The notes under the pieces: generated by a model
What the model saw: the letters and a program-made list of their open reading frames with translations, nothing else
Databases searched by the model: none
What the model was told of the DNA's origin: nothing
Assembly: GCA_937776645.1 (NCBI GenBank)
Contig: CALMRI010000002.1
Location: forward strand, 1 to 64,000
Direction of reading: 5' to 3'
DNA from: an uncultured Alphaproteobacteria bacterium
GTDB taxonomy: Bacteria > Pseudomonadota > Alphaproteobacteria > Thalassobaculales > Thalassobaculaceae
DNA: 64,000 nucleotides
Position numbers and translations under genes: made by a program
In this document: piece after piece, positions 27,756 to 37,518 of the stretch
Numbering within the stretch: position 1 is the stretch's first letter
Layout of the letters: each line of letters opens with the position of its first letter

Positions 27756-28658
27756 TCAGGCGACCTGCTTGATCGTGACATCATCGCCGGCCAGACGGGT
27801 TTGCCGCACGTCCCGGGGCTCGCTGTGGTCGAAGCGCCGGCCCCGATGCATGGTGGCGCGGTTGTCCCAGACCACCAGATCGTGCAGCCGCCAGCGATGC
27901 GAGTAGACGAAGCGCGGCTGGGTGGCGAATTCAATAAGGTCACGCAGGAACATCCGGGATTCCGGAATCGTCCAGCCTTCGATGACGCCGGCATGCGCCG
28001 ACAGAAATAGCGATTTTCGTCCGGTGGCCGGGTGACGCCGCACCAAGCGTTGGCGAACCGGCTTGAAGGCTTGGCGTTCCGCCTCGTCCATTGCACCGAA
28101 CCCGACAGCCTCTCGCGAGTAGATTTGCGAGTGGTGGCAAACCAGGTTCTCGACCTCGCGCCGGGTGCGCTCGTCCAGCGCGTCGTAGGCCGCGCGCATG
28201 TCGGCGAATTCGGTATTGCCGCCCCAAGATGGAACCGCCCGGCCTGACAGCAGCGAATATTTGGCCGGTATGGGGCGGAAAGAGCTGTCCGAATGCCATA
28301 ACCGGTCGGCCAGCTTGAACTGATAGGCGCGGGTGTCCGGGGGTAACGGCTTGCCGGCGCCGTCGACATTGGAGAAATCCCCAATCCCCTGGGCTAGCGG
28401 GCGGGTCTGCTCCTCGGTGCGGAAATGGATGCGCCCCTTGCCGCTGCCCCGACCCTTCTGCTCGATCTTGCCGAAATGGAGGGTGAAGGCGAGTTGCTCC
28501 TCATCGCTGAGCGTCTGGCCGGGATAGACAAGCACCGCATACTGGTCCATGCCGGCCTCGATCGCCGCCACGGTTTCGGCCGTTAGAGTTTGCCGACAAT
28601 CGGTGCCGGTGACTTCGCCGGCGAAGACTTGGCCGATGGGATTTATAGCAAGTGCCAT
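27756..28658 (-). CDS. TauD/TfdA-family dioxygenase
   Basis: A 300-residue protein. Seen: AVLVYPGQTLSDEEQLAF, RLWHSDSSFRPIP (His122-x-Asp124), GGNTEFADM, FLSAHAGVI, WDNRATMHRG (distal His271), and DVRQTRLAGDD with the 2-oxoglutarate Arg. The WHSDSSF core matches the 2,4-D/alkylsulfatase-like branch of the family (TfdA, and 2,4-dichlorophenoxyacetate-like ethers). The start at 28658 is chosen because it begins at the family's ALAINP; AAGGAA lies upstream. Lone gene between the oxidase operon and the next PrpD gene. Substrate unknown. Confidence 0.88.
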   Translation of the reverse strand: MALAINPIGQVFAGEVTGTDCRQTLTAETVAAIEAGMDQYAVLVYPGQTLSDEEQLAFTLHFGKIEQKGRGSGKGRIHFRTEEQTRPLAQGIGDFSNVDGAGKPLPPDTRAYQFKLADRLWHSDSSFRPIPAKYSLLSGRAVPSWGGNTEFADMRAAYDALDERTRREVENLVCHHSQIYSREAVGFGAMDEAERQAFKPVRQRLVRRHPATGRKSLFLSAHAGVIEGWTIPESRMFLRDLIEFATQPRFVYSHRWRLHDLVVWDNRATMHRGRRFDHSEPRDVRQTRLAGDDVTIKQVA

Positions 28659-29040
28659 GGGAAGCATTCCTTATGCAATGCCGGGGCGGATGTCTTGCCA
28701 GCGCAGAGCGTCCTCCGCGCCGATGGACGCCTGACGGTGGATCGATTGAGACGAACGGTAGCCGGACTGGCTGAGCGCCGGAAGGTCGCAGTGGAGGAAT
28801 AATGGCGGGAATTGTATTTGTGATCGCGTCGCCCCTAGCGCAATCCCGATCAACCGACCTCGCCTTCCTGCTCAGCTGACCTAAATTGTATCGGCCTAAT
28901 CAGTTGAGCGATGAAGCCAAAACATTACCGTATGACGTAAATTCAGCTCGACCAGATCAGATGGCCGCCTTCCTGGGTGATGCAGACCTATAGCGCGTTG
29001 CCGTGGTTGCTTTTGAGCCTGATCCGCCTCGACCCCGTGC
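28659..29040. other. Intergenic region, nothing recognised
   Basis: About 380 bases between the minus-strand TauD gene and the minus-strand MmgE/PrpD gene, so it should hold a promoter for the former. No coding sequence, hairpin terminator or repeat was recognised. Confidence 0.4.
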
Positions 29041-30453
29041 TCAGTCCGGAACGCTACCCTCGAGGAGTTCGGCGACCGAAGGACTGTCGTGAAGCGACCA
29101 ACACTGTTCCAGCAAAGCTTTGCCAGGACCGGCGCCAAGCACGGGCGTCGCCTGATGAATAAATTTCTCTGTTAGTTGTGCGTCGGTCATCGGATTCTGG
29201 GTGCTGCCGATGCAGTGCTCGACCCGCTCTTCAAACCGCTCACCATTTTGCATTTCAATCACCACCACGCCAGCGTCACGGGCGATCGCCGGGTCTGATT
29301 TCGCTGATACTTTCGCCCGCAAGGCCATGACAGCGGTGTCGTGCACGCATTCCTCGCTGCCCTCGGCTAGGCCGGCGCGCCCGCGGATCAGGGCGGCGGC
29401 GGTCCAGTGCTGCACGCTAACCTGGGCCAATTGGCTGCTGCTCGGCGCCGGACGGTCGCATAAGGTCAGGCACAGTGGGTTCACCGCCACTTTTACCGCC
29501 GCTACCTTAGTCGCCTCGAAAGACCGGTCCCGCGTGGACTGCACCAGGGCAAGGCACGCGTCCAGCACGGGGTGAATGACAATGCCGCATGGGTAGGGTT
29601 TAAAGGCGTTATCGAGGACGTGCCATGTCCGGCTCAAACCGGCAACCGCCGCACCGGGATTGGCGCGCTTGGCGAAGACGTCGAAATAGCCGTTAGCGCC
29701 TTCCAGCGCGGCGTCCGACGCAGTAAAGCCGCGCTCCGCCAACAGTGTCGAATGGAGACCGCACCGCGCCGCGTGTGCCGGTGTAAAGCTGGTACACATG
29801 CTGCCATGGGTTTGTCGGAAACCGGACGCCTGGTTCGCGGCAATGCCAAGGGCCCAGCGGGTTTGTTCCGCCGAAAGCCCAAGTAACCGCGCGCTTGCGG
29901 CCGCCGCGGCCACGCCACCGGCCACGCCACTGGCGTACCAGCCGATCTGTCCTTGCGCCGGAGGAAGCAATAGCGCAACCCCAAGCCGGCACTGAATTTC
30001 GATGCCTAGGGTAAAGGCCTCCAGAAATGCTTGGCCTGAAATGGGCGCCCTGGGTGCGGCGATAGTTTGGGCCGCGGCGAGTTGGCGGTCCACCAGAGCA
30101 AACAGTGCGCTGGCCACCGGAGCGGCTGGATGCAACACCGTCGGCAGATGGGTGTCGTCGAAAGCATGGGCGCTCGCCGCCAGACAGTTCAGATAGGCGG
30201 CGCTGAGCACGTCGGCCAAACGCCCGCGGCCGATGAGAGTCGCCACCGGGGCACCAACAAATTCACTGTTTACCTCATAGGCAAGGTCACTTACCGGGTG
30301 ATGCAGGCCGCCCAATGCGCAACCAACGATATTAACGAAGGAGCGTATGCCGGCCGCATGAACATCACGTGGAAAGTCGACTGGGGCCAGAGCGAAATCA
30401 GCCAATTCTGCGGTGATTTTAGAATTGTTGGCCTCATTACTTTGTTGAGACAT
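29041..30453 (-). CDS. MmgE/PrpD family protein
   Basis: A 470-residue second member of the family. Seen: GCALGGLHHPVSDLAYEV, LNCLAASAHAFDDTHLPTVLHPAAPV (the active-site loop with the typical FDDTH), QGQIGWYASGVAGGVAAAAA, LGIAANQASGFRQTHGSMC, FKPYPCGIVIHPVLDACLAL. The FDDTH loop fits the canonical dehydratase/decarboxylase pattern better than the paralogue at 24865. GAGGGGTG lies upstream of the ATG at 30453. The frameshifted TauD gene starts upstream on the same strand with 157 bp between. Substrate unknown. Confidence 0.87.
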   Translation of the reverse strand: MSQQSNEANNSKITAELADFALAPVDFPRDVHAAGIRSFVNIVGCALGGLHHPVSDLAYEVNSEFVGAPVATLIGRGRLADVLSAAYLNCLAASAHAFDDTHLPTVLHPAAPVASALFALVDRQLAAAQTIAAPRAPISGQAFLEAFTLGIEIQCRLGVALLLPPAQGQIGWYASGVAGGVAAAAASARLLGLSAEQTRWALGIAANQASGFRQTHGSMCTSFTPAHAARCGLHSTLLAERGFTASDAALEGANGYFDVFAKRANPGAAVAGLSRTWHVLDNAFKPYPCGIVIHPVLDACLALVQSTRDRSFEATKVAAVKVAVNPLCLTLCDRPAPSSSQLAQVSVQHWTAAALIRGRAGLAEGSEECVHDTAVMALRAKVSAKSDPAIARDAGVVVIEMQNGERFEERVEHCIGSTQNPMTDAQLTEKFIHQATPVLGAGPGKALLEQCWSLHDSPSVAELLEGSVPD

Positions 30454-30610
30454 ATCAACACCCCTCACGCTGGTTATGTTTCAATCGGCGTTTTCCAGAC
30501 GGACGGGTCCATTCTAGAGCCTAATCGAATGATTGGTAGCAAGTGTGGCCGATAGCGGGAAGCTTCGGGAAGGTTGCGGTCGCGGCGCGTTGACCTAATG
30601 GGCAGGCTAT

Positions 30611-31847
30611 TTATTCTACGCCCGGAAGGTCGATTATCTCCTGTGGTGTCGCGTATCCGCCAGCGATGTGGGTCTCAAGCCACTTTGGGTCGTCCTTGCG
30701 TGGCAGCGACAGCGCCGGCTCACCCTTGGAACTCAAACGATAGAGCAGTCGGGCGTCGTCGATTGAGCTGATGTTCGCTTTAATCGGCGGTGAGTTATGC
30801 AGGGTCATAAAATTGTTCCAGATTGTCACGTCGCCCGGCACGTGCAGATGGTCATAGCGAAACGCCGGTTGCAGCACATGTGCTTCCAAGCGATCCAGGA
30901 AGGCGCGTGATCGCTCCATCGTCATCCCATCAACCTCGACCGCCGGCCGTATTCCAGGCCGTGACGCCCAGACTGGACTGTGTAAGGATTTGGTCCCCGA
31001 ACGTGGATCGGTGCGGACCAGAGGCGCGAGCCACCCGGCGTCTCCCTCGTTCAACCGCCGCCGCAGTTGGACACGCTCAAGGTCTGCTTGCTCCTCGCCG
31101 GGCAACGCCGCGAAGGCCGCCGCAGTATCGGCATAGGCTGTCTCACCGTTTAAACGGTAGCCGCCGGCGCAGCTGCATGAGTGTGTCGTCAGAGCCCCCG
31201 AAATACAGGTTGGGGGTATCGCCGTCTGGCTCGGGTACCCAGGTTCCGCCCGCGGCGTCGCGCGAGACTGGCATATGGTGAACCAGGAACATCGATACGT
31301 AGATCGGCAATTGCTCGTACTCAACATCCGTATGCCACGACTCGCCGCCCAACAGCTGAGCGCCCCCCGGGTCTGCCTTACCTCTGAGGTTGGTTGCGAC
31401 GAGCACCGCCGGCGATTTATGGGGCAGGCATTGCAATCGGCCAGGGAAGGCCGCATCGGCCAGGGCTGCCTTGCGCTTGTCATACGGGATCGGCTCTATA
31501 GGACCGTTGCTGGCACCATCTTGCTGTGCCGGCTTGCCGCCGCGCATGAAATTGCTGGGGTGTGGAATGGGCGCCCCCCAGTGGTTGGCAAACCTCTCAA
31601 AATGGGCGAGGGAGAACCGGTCCAGCGCTTGGCCTGCGATGCAGAGGATCCGACACTGGCTTAATGCATCGAGCAGAAATTCAACCTGCTCCTGACTCAG
31701 TGGCCGGCACAGCTCGATACCGGTGAAGCGCACCCCTGCGCCGCTTTCAGCCAAAGGGCTTTCACTCTCAGCGTTGGTCCCAAACAGCGCCTGCAGCCGC
31801 CGTTCAAGTTGCGGTCTCTCCAGTCCCTGGCTCACGATGCCCTCCAC
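30611..31847 (-). pseudogene. TauD-like dioxygenase, frameshifted
   Basis: Two frames make one ~411-residue protein. The first (31847 to ~31165) has GIELCRPLSQEQVEF, ILCIAGQALD, GGESWHTDVEYEQLP (His172-x-Asp174). The second (from ~31165) has AGGYRLNGETAYADTAAAFAALPGEEQ, LHVPGDVTIWNNFMTLHNSPP (distal His) and DARLLYRLS (2-oxoglutarate Arg). The break lies at about 31155-31175 in a GC-rich CCGCCGGCGC stretch. All ligands remain, so a single base restores a full enzyme. It belongs to the longer TauD branch, with a ~30-residue extension. Broken or misread. Confidence 0.78.
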
Positions 31848-31924
31848 TTTCGCCGCTTCGGTATCGCCGAAGATTTCCGGTACGACGTCCTTTTAACGAT
31901 CACGCCGTTCGTCAAACAACATCA

Positions 31925-33792
31925 CTAGAACGCCTTGCCGGATTCAGCGCGATAATTGTTTGACGGTATGAAAGACGTCTTGACCGGCTCACGCGGTTCA
32001 CTGACCCAAAGCACCCGGTCCGGATGCATGCCGGCGCCGAAAATTGCCGAGACAGCGGACCGCCGCATGCGGTTCAGCAACCGGGTGTCCGCGTGCCGAT
32101 CGAGGGGTGCGAGCCGCCATTATCGGCGACGACCTTTTCCCAGGCCGCCTTTCGGTGCGTAACGTCGCGGGGTCTGAAAGCGCCGTGCAGTTCAGCTCGT
32201 TGACATTCAGATCCACGACGATCTCATCGCCATTCTCCACGAAGGCAATCGGGCCGCCCAAGGCGGCTTCCGGGCCGACATGGCCGATCACCAGGCCCAC
32301 CGATCCGCCGGAGAACCGGGCATCCGTCATCAGGCCGACGATCATGCCCTTTTCCCGGCACAGCGTGGTGATCCTGGAGGTGGAATCGAGCATTTCCGGC
32401 ATGCCCGGCGCGCCGCTGGGCCCTTCGTAGCGCACAATGATCATGTCGTGGTTCTCGAATACCTCGGGTTGGTTTTCCAGCGAATGCAAGAGGTCGGCCT
32501 CGCTGTCGAACACCCGCGCCTTGCCGACGAAAACATTGTCTTCCAGGCCACCTTCGACGCCGGCCAGTTTCAGCACGGCGCTGAATTCCGGCGAGAGATT
32601 GCCGCCCAGCACCCGCAAGCCGCCGGTCGGCTTGTAGGGGTTTTCCACGGTATAGATGACCGTCGCCATCCGGGGCAGGGGGATTGAGCCGCGCCACCTG
32701 CTCGGCAAGCGTCTCGCCGGTGCAGGTAAGCGTTTCGCCGTTCAGCAGACCGGCGTCCAGCAGCTCCTTGACGATAACCTGGATGCCGCCTTTTTCGTCG
32801 ATATCGACCATCGAGTAATTCCCGAAAGGCCGGGCGTCGACCAGAACCGGCACCACATTCTTCGACAGGTGGTTGAACTCTTCCGGCGACATGATGTCTC
32901 TGGAGAAATCGCCATAACCCGCGGCTCTGGCGATCTCCGGGCCATGCAGCAGAACATTCGTCGAGCCGCCGACCGCCATGGCGACGATCATCGCGTTGCG
33001 AATGGAGTCGCGGCTGACAATTTTGCGCGGGGTCAGATCGGCGTCGATCATCGCGTTCAGATAGGTCACGAGTTCGCCGGGAAATTGTTCCATCCGGCGA
33101 GCGTCGTCCGACGGCGGCGACACCATGTGCAGCGGTTCCAGGCCGACCACCGCGATGAAGGTCTGCATGGTGTTGTAGGTGAACATGCCGCCACAACTGC
33201 CGTAGCCGGGGCAAGCTTCGCACGCGATGCGCTTTTTCAAGTCCTCGTCATCGCTGCCGGCGACCTGAAAGCCGGTAATGATATCGATGGGCTCATTGGT
33301 CACGGAATCCATGCCGGGGCGAATGGGGCCATCCGACATGATGATGGCGGGCCGGTCATGTTCCAGAATAGCGGCCAAGGTGCCAACGGGCGGTTTGTCA
33401 CAGGCAACGACGGCGATGGTTCCTTCCAGGCCGCTGGCGCTTAAATGCTCGCACATGGTGTCGTGGGTGACTTCGCGGCCGATCAGGGAATAGCGCATCT
33501 CCCGGGTGCCGTTGCGCATGCCGTCCGAGGTGGCGACCGTGTATTCGGGCTGCACCAATCGCATGCGCATCTGGTCGTCGCCGTGGCCGATCTTTTCGCG
33601 CAGGCGTTCATGGATCACCTCGACCTTGCGCTGCACGCCCAAATAGCACTGGGAGTCGCCCTTGTTGCCGACCACGCCGACGGACGGCTCGTGGATCAGG
33701 TCGATATCCGTGCCAAGCTCTCTCGCGATGCCAACGGTTTGGGCATTTCGGCCGGGGTTGCTATCGAACAGAACGGTTTTAGAGTTACGCAT
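31925..33792 (-). pseudogene. IlvD/Edd-family dehydratase, several frameshifts
   Basis: Joined frames give a ~621-residue IlvD/Edd protein. Seen from the start at 33792: VGVVGNKGDSQCYLGV, VACDKPPVG, CEACPGYGSCGGMFTYNTMQ (iron-sulfur Cys), AVGGSTNVLLH, then LAGVEGGLEDNVFVGKARVFD, YEGPSGAPGMPEML, TDARFSGGSVGLVIGHVGPEA, NELNCTALSDPATL, AAWEKVVADNGG, and finally TRLLNRMRRSAVSAIFGAGMHPDRV...TSFIPSNNYR and a TAG at 31925-31927. Frame changes occur near 32680 (beside GGGGG), 32175 and 32105. The family dehydrates dihydroxy-acids or sugar acids with a [2Fe-2S] or [4Fe-4S] cluster. The sequence is not close to the branched-chain enzyme by eye, so a sugar-acid role is possible. Multiple hits in one gene favour real decay. 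Confidence 0.78.
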
Positions 33793-34009
33793 GACACAGT
33801 CTCCACGACTATCGGATTTCCCCCATTGTTCGCATGGCTGGCATGGAAACTCCAAGCGAAACAACATCGGCAGATTAACGTTGCTGAGGTCAGACGGTTG
33901 GCGCGCGTTGTCAGATGAATTTCGGCGGCATTGGCGGACAAACCTCAATCCCGTGACGGCGGCCATGAGCTTCTGTAAGTTCTCCTGAAATCGACCTAAG
34001 GAGGCTTAG

Positions 34010-34867
34010 ATGCAACTGAGTGCATGGTTCCCGACCCGCGACATTGGTGATGATCCATCGAAAATTCGCGACTGGGCTCAGGCGGCCGAAGATCTCGGGT
34101 ATGATTATATCGAGGTGCCGGACCACGTTTTCGGTGTGACGGCGCGGGATGGCTGGGCGCCGCTCTACGATGAGAAGGATGCTTTCCACGAAACCTTTAC
34201 GACGCTTGCTTTCCTGGCGGCGGCGACCCGGAAGATCAAGCTCTCCACCGGTGTGTTGATCCTCCCGCAGCGGCAGACCGGCGTGGCGGCCAAGCAGGCG
34301 GCACAAATCGATCTTCTGAGCGAAGGCCGCCTTCGGCTCGGTATTGGGGTCGGCTGGAACCATGTCGAATATCAGGCTCTAGACATGGACTGGCATACGC
34401 GTGGCGCCCGTCAGGCTGAACAGGTCGAGGTTTTAAGACGCTTGTGGACCGAGGATCTGGTCACCTTCAAGGGCAAGTTCCACGACATGACCGAGGTGAA
34501 TATAGTGCCTCAGCCGGTTCAGCGACCGATCCCCATTTGGTTTGGCGGCTCCTCCGACGCGGTAGTGAAACGCGCGGCTCGGCTCGGCGACGGCTGGATG
34601 CCGATTATCTCTCCGGATGAGAAAGCGGAGGCAAAGCTTGAGGATTTACGCGGACACTTGCGCTCCTTCGGTCGTAATCCGAACACCTTCGGTCTGGAGG
34701 GATGGTTGCGGATGAGCAATGACGACCCGCAGCGCTGGGCGGCTGATGCGGATGGTTGGCGGCGCCTGGGGGCGCAGATCGTCATGCTCTATCCAATGTA
34801 CAGGATCCCCACTTTCGAGGGGCAGGTTGAAACATTACGCCGGTTCAAGGAGGTGGTGCGAGGCTGA
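34010..34867 (+). CDS. LLM-class (luciferase-like) oxidoreductase
   Basis: A 285-residue TIM-barrel protein of the bacterial-luciferase superfamily, like the F420/FMN-dependent TIGR03619 group. Seen: AAEDLGYDYIEVPDHVFG, TRKIKLSTGVLILPQRQTGVAAKQAAQIDLLSEGRLRLGIGVGWNHVEYQALD (the classic family core), and IPIWFGGSSDAVVKRAARLGDGWMP. TAAGGAGG lies about 8 bases before the ATG, a very strong site. Reactions in the family are oxidations or monooxygenations with reduced flavin. Upstream neighbour of the FMO at 34982, with 114 bp between, same strand. Confidence 0.9.
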   Translation: MQLSAWFPTRDIGDDPSKIRDWAQAAEDLGYDYIEVPDHVFGVTARDGWAPLYDEKDAFHETFTTLAFLAAATRKIKLSTGVLILPQRQTGVAAKQAAQIDLLSEGRLRLGIGVGWNHVEYQALDMDWHTRGARQAEQVEVLRRLWTEDLVTFKGKFHDMTEVNIVPQPVQRPIPIWFGGSSDAVVKRAARLGDGWMPIISPDEKAEAKLEDLRGHLRSFGRNPNTFGLEGWLRMSNDDPQRWAADADGWRRLGAQIVMLYPMYRIPTFEGQVETLRRFKEVVRG

Positions 34868-34981
34868 GCCCTCCCGAGCTTAACTTTGGGCCTCGGCGTA
34901 AGCGTCAGCTGACCTGCTGATGGTTCACGGATGGCGCTGGTTCGACTATTGTCGGGGCCGAGTGCGAGAACCATCTGGGAA

Positions 34982-36796
34982 ATGTCATTGAATTACATTG
35001 AAAAAGCCAACCTCGAAGCACGCGATGACGTCGAGCCACAAGAGACCGTTACAGCGTGGCTGAGAGCCTTCGGGCAGGCCCTTGCAAGCGGTGACGAGAC
35101 GGTGGTGGCGTCCTTGTTCGAGGATGACGGCAATTGGCGCGATGTGCTGGCCTTCACCTGGCACCTGACGCCAAATGTCGGCGCGAAGGATATTGCCAAG
35201 GGCCTCGTTGCTCGCCAACCGGTCATCCAGGCGCAAGGCTTCGAGATCAGCCCTAACCGCACGCAGCCGCGGCGCGTCAAACGCTTGGGCCGTGACTGTA
35301 TCGAAGCGATCTATCGGTTCGAAACGAAAGTTGGGCGCGGTGAGGGCGCGCTGCGTCTGGTGCCGGCTTTGGAAGGCGGCGGGGCCGCCGACCACAAGGC
35401 CTGGGTCATCTCCACCTCGCTCGAGGAGCTTAAAGGCTTCGAGGAGAAGATCGGCGTCAGGCGTCCGAGCGGCGCTGCGTATTCCCGCAATTTCGGCGGC
35501 GACAACTGGGAGGGTGTACGGCGCAAGGCCCAGGACTACGAGCATCGCGATCCGACGGTTCTGGTCATCGGTGGGGCCCAGGCGGGCCTGTCGGTCGCGG
35601 CGCGCCTCAATCAGATTGGCGTCGACACGCTTGTTGTCGAGAAATGGCCGCGCATCGGCGACAGCTGGAGGAAGCGCTACCACTCGCTGGCGCTGCACAA
35701 TTCGATCCGCGTCAACAACCTGCCATATATGCCCTTCCCGCCGACCTGGCCGAACTACATTCCGAAGGACATGCTTGGAACCTGGTTCGAGGTTTATGCC
35801 CAGGTGATGGAGATCAACCACTGGACCAATACCGAGTTCACTAAAGGAACCTGGGACGAGAAGGCGAAGTGCTGGATAGCCACGCTGAAGCATGCGGACG
35901 GCACCGAACGGGTCATGCGCCCGCGCCACATCGTCTTCGCTAACGGCGTCAGCAGCTACCCATTGATCCCGGAGATCCCGGGCATCGACACCTTCAAGGG
36001 TGAGGTGGTGCATTCCGAGGGCATTGACAGCGGCGCCCCTTATGCCGGCAAGAGGGCGATCGTCATCGGCACCGGCTCCAGCGGCAACGACCTCGCGCTC
36101 GACCTGCACAGCTTCGGCTGCCACACGACCATCGTTCAGCGCGGCTCGACCACGGTCGTCTCTATCGACCCATCGGCCAAGCTCAACTACGCGCTCTACG
36201 ACGAAGGCTCGTCGATCGAGGATTGCGATCTGATTGCCACGGCCACCACGCCGCCGATGGTCATCAAGGCCTATCAGCTCGCCGTTAAGCGCATGATGGA
36301 GCTGGATAAGGACATGATCGAGGGTCTTAAAGGCATCGGCTTTAAGTTTGACGTCGGCGAGGATGGCACAGGTCATCAGATGAAGTACCGCCGCCGGGGC
36401 GGTGGCTACAACTTGGATGCTGGTAGCTCCGAGCTGATGATCCAAGGTAAGATTGGGCTTTTGCAGAACGAGACTATTGAGCGTTATTGCCCGGAGGGCG
36501 CACTGCTGAAGGATGGTACCGTCGTGCCTGCGGACGTTATCGTGCTTGCAACCGGCTATTTCCCGCAAGGCGAGCTAGTGCACCGGGCGCTTGGCGAGGA
36601 AATGGCGGGGCGGATTGGCCCGATCTGGGGCGAGGACAAGGACGGCGACCTGGCCAACATGTTCAAGCGCACGCCGCAGGAAGGCGTCTGGTTTATCGCT
36701 GGCAGTCTTACCCAGGTGCGCATCTACTCCAAATACCTGGCTCTGCAGATAAAGGCCGCCGAGGAAGGGTTGGTAGACACCAACCCCTTCGCCTAA
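34982..36796 (+). CDS. NTF2-like domain fused to flavin-containing monooxygenase
   Basis: A ~604-residue protein with two parts. Residues ~20-150 form a SnoaL/NTF2-like cone domain (TVTAWLRAFGQALASGDETVVASLFEDDGNWRDVLAFTWHL). The rest is a class-B flavoprotein monooxygenase with VLVIGGAQAGLSVAARL (FAD loop), WRKRYHSLALHNS, and AIVIGTGSSGNDLALDL (NADPH loop), and VIVLATGYFP near the end. Members hydroxylate or perform Baeyer-Villiger oxidations on ketones and amines. The fused NTF2 domain is seen in a subset annotated as putative flavoprotein CzcO-like. The start at 34982 is preferred; an ATG at 34931 would add 17 residues. Functionally it may act with the LLM protein and the SnoaL-like protein beside it. 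Confidence 0.87.
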   Translation: MSLNYIEKANLEARDDVEPQETVTAWLRAFGQALASGDETVVASLFEDDGNWRDVLAFTWHLTPNVGAKDIAKGLVARQPVIQAQGFEISPNRTQPRRVKRLGRDCIEAIYRFETKVGRGEGALRLVPALEGGGAADHKAWVISTSLEELKGFEEKIGVRRPSGAAYSRNFGGDNWEGVRRKAQDYEHRDPTVLVIGGAQAGLSVAARLNQIGVDTLVVEKWPRIGDSWRKRYHSLALHNSIRVNNLPYMPFPPTWPNYIPKDMLGTWFEVYAQVMEINHWTNTEFTKGTWDEKAKCWIATLKHADGTERVMRPRHIVFANGVSSYPLIPEIPGIDTFKGEVVHSEGIDSGAPYAGKRAIVIGTGSSGNDLALDLHSFGCHTTIVQRGSTTVVSIDPSAKLNYALYDEGSSIEDCDLIATATTPPMVIKAYQLAVKRMMELDKDMIEGLKGIGFKFDVGEDGTGHQMKYRRRGGGYNLDAGSSELMIQGKIGLLQNETIERYCPEGALLKDGTVVPADVIVLATGYFPQGELVHRALGEEMAGRIGPIWGEDKDGDLANMFKRTPQEGVWFIAGSLTQVRIYSKYLALQIKAAEEGLVDTNPFA

Positions 36797-36888
36797 ACCG
36801 CCCGTCCAGCGGTTGCACGGCATGTCAGTGGCATCGACCTTTTAGGGACGTCGCGGCCCATCGCCGGACCACGCCTTGATCAGGACGT

Positions 36889-37458
36889 TCAATCTAATCC
36901 GAGGGCTGCGCGCATCTGGAAAACCGGGTCTTTATCGTCTCGCCGGGCCAGCGCCCAATCCGGATTAAGCGGGCCGGAGCTGACCGGATGGGTTCGGATT
37001 GAGTCGAAAGCGACGACGCGTCGCGCGACTTTCCAGGCGCCTTCGCGACGCTCAAAATGGTCGATGTAGCGACCCAGAATGTCGACGTCGACCGCTCCTG
37101 ACGGCGGGCTGCCGCCGCCCTCGACCAGGAGCGAAAGCGCCGATCCGGCGCCCTCATCAAGCCGCTGCATGGCGATGTAATAGGTCTCCACCAACGCCAT
37201 GTCGTCACCGGCGAACTCGATCAAGCAGTTACCCAGGAAGTGCATGGATTGCGCAACGTTTGCGTGGCGCTTGCTTACCCATTCGATGAAGCCGTCGACA
37301 CCGCCCTTGTATTCGCCATGATCGTCCTGGGCGTCGGGGTGAAAGACCGCGCGCACCCGGTCCCAATCGCGCCGATCAACGCCGCGAGCGTACCGAGCCA
37401 TATTATCCTGAATGTCCAGTCGGTCAGCGATACGTGCCAGCCTTTGAGTGTCGCCCAT
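36889..37458 (-). CDS. SnoaL-like / NTF2-fold protein
   Basis: A 189-residue protein of the SnoaL-like (nuclear transport factor 2 fold) family, often found with ring-hydroxylating or FMO systems. Seen: ADRLDIQDNMARYARGVDRRDWDRVRAVFHPDAQDDHGEYKGG, then HFLGNCLIEFAGDDMALVETYYIA. Members are isomerases, hydrolases or accessory proteins; no catalytic assignment is made. It faces the FMO gene (convergent, 92 bp apart). It precedes the small dimeric-barrel gene at 37519-37849 by location but reads away from it toward the left. Confidence 0.83.
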   Translation of the reverse strand: MGDTQRLARIADRLDIQDNMARYARGVDRRDWDRVRAVFHPDAQDDHGEYKGGVDGFIEWVSKRHANVAQSMHFLGNCLIEFAGDDMALVETYYIAMQRLDEGAGSALSLLVEGGGSPPSGAVDVDILGRYIDHFERREGAWKVARRVVAFDSIRTHPVSSGPLNPDWALARRDDKDPVFQMRAALGLD

Positions 37459-37518
37459 TGTTCCGTTTCTCCACGTTTTGCATTGTCGGTCTCGGGTTGA
37501 ACTTCAATAGATAACGGC

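Noticed and set aside
34985-36568. 527-codon minus-strand frame opposite the FMO gene
   Set aside because: Long antisense shadow caused by high GC and biased codon use; the plus strand has clear FAD and NADPH motifs.
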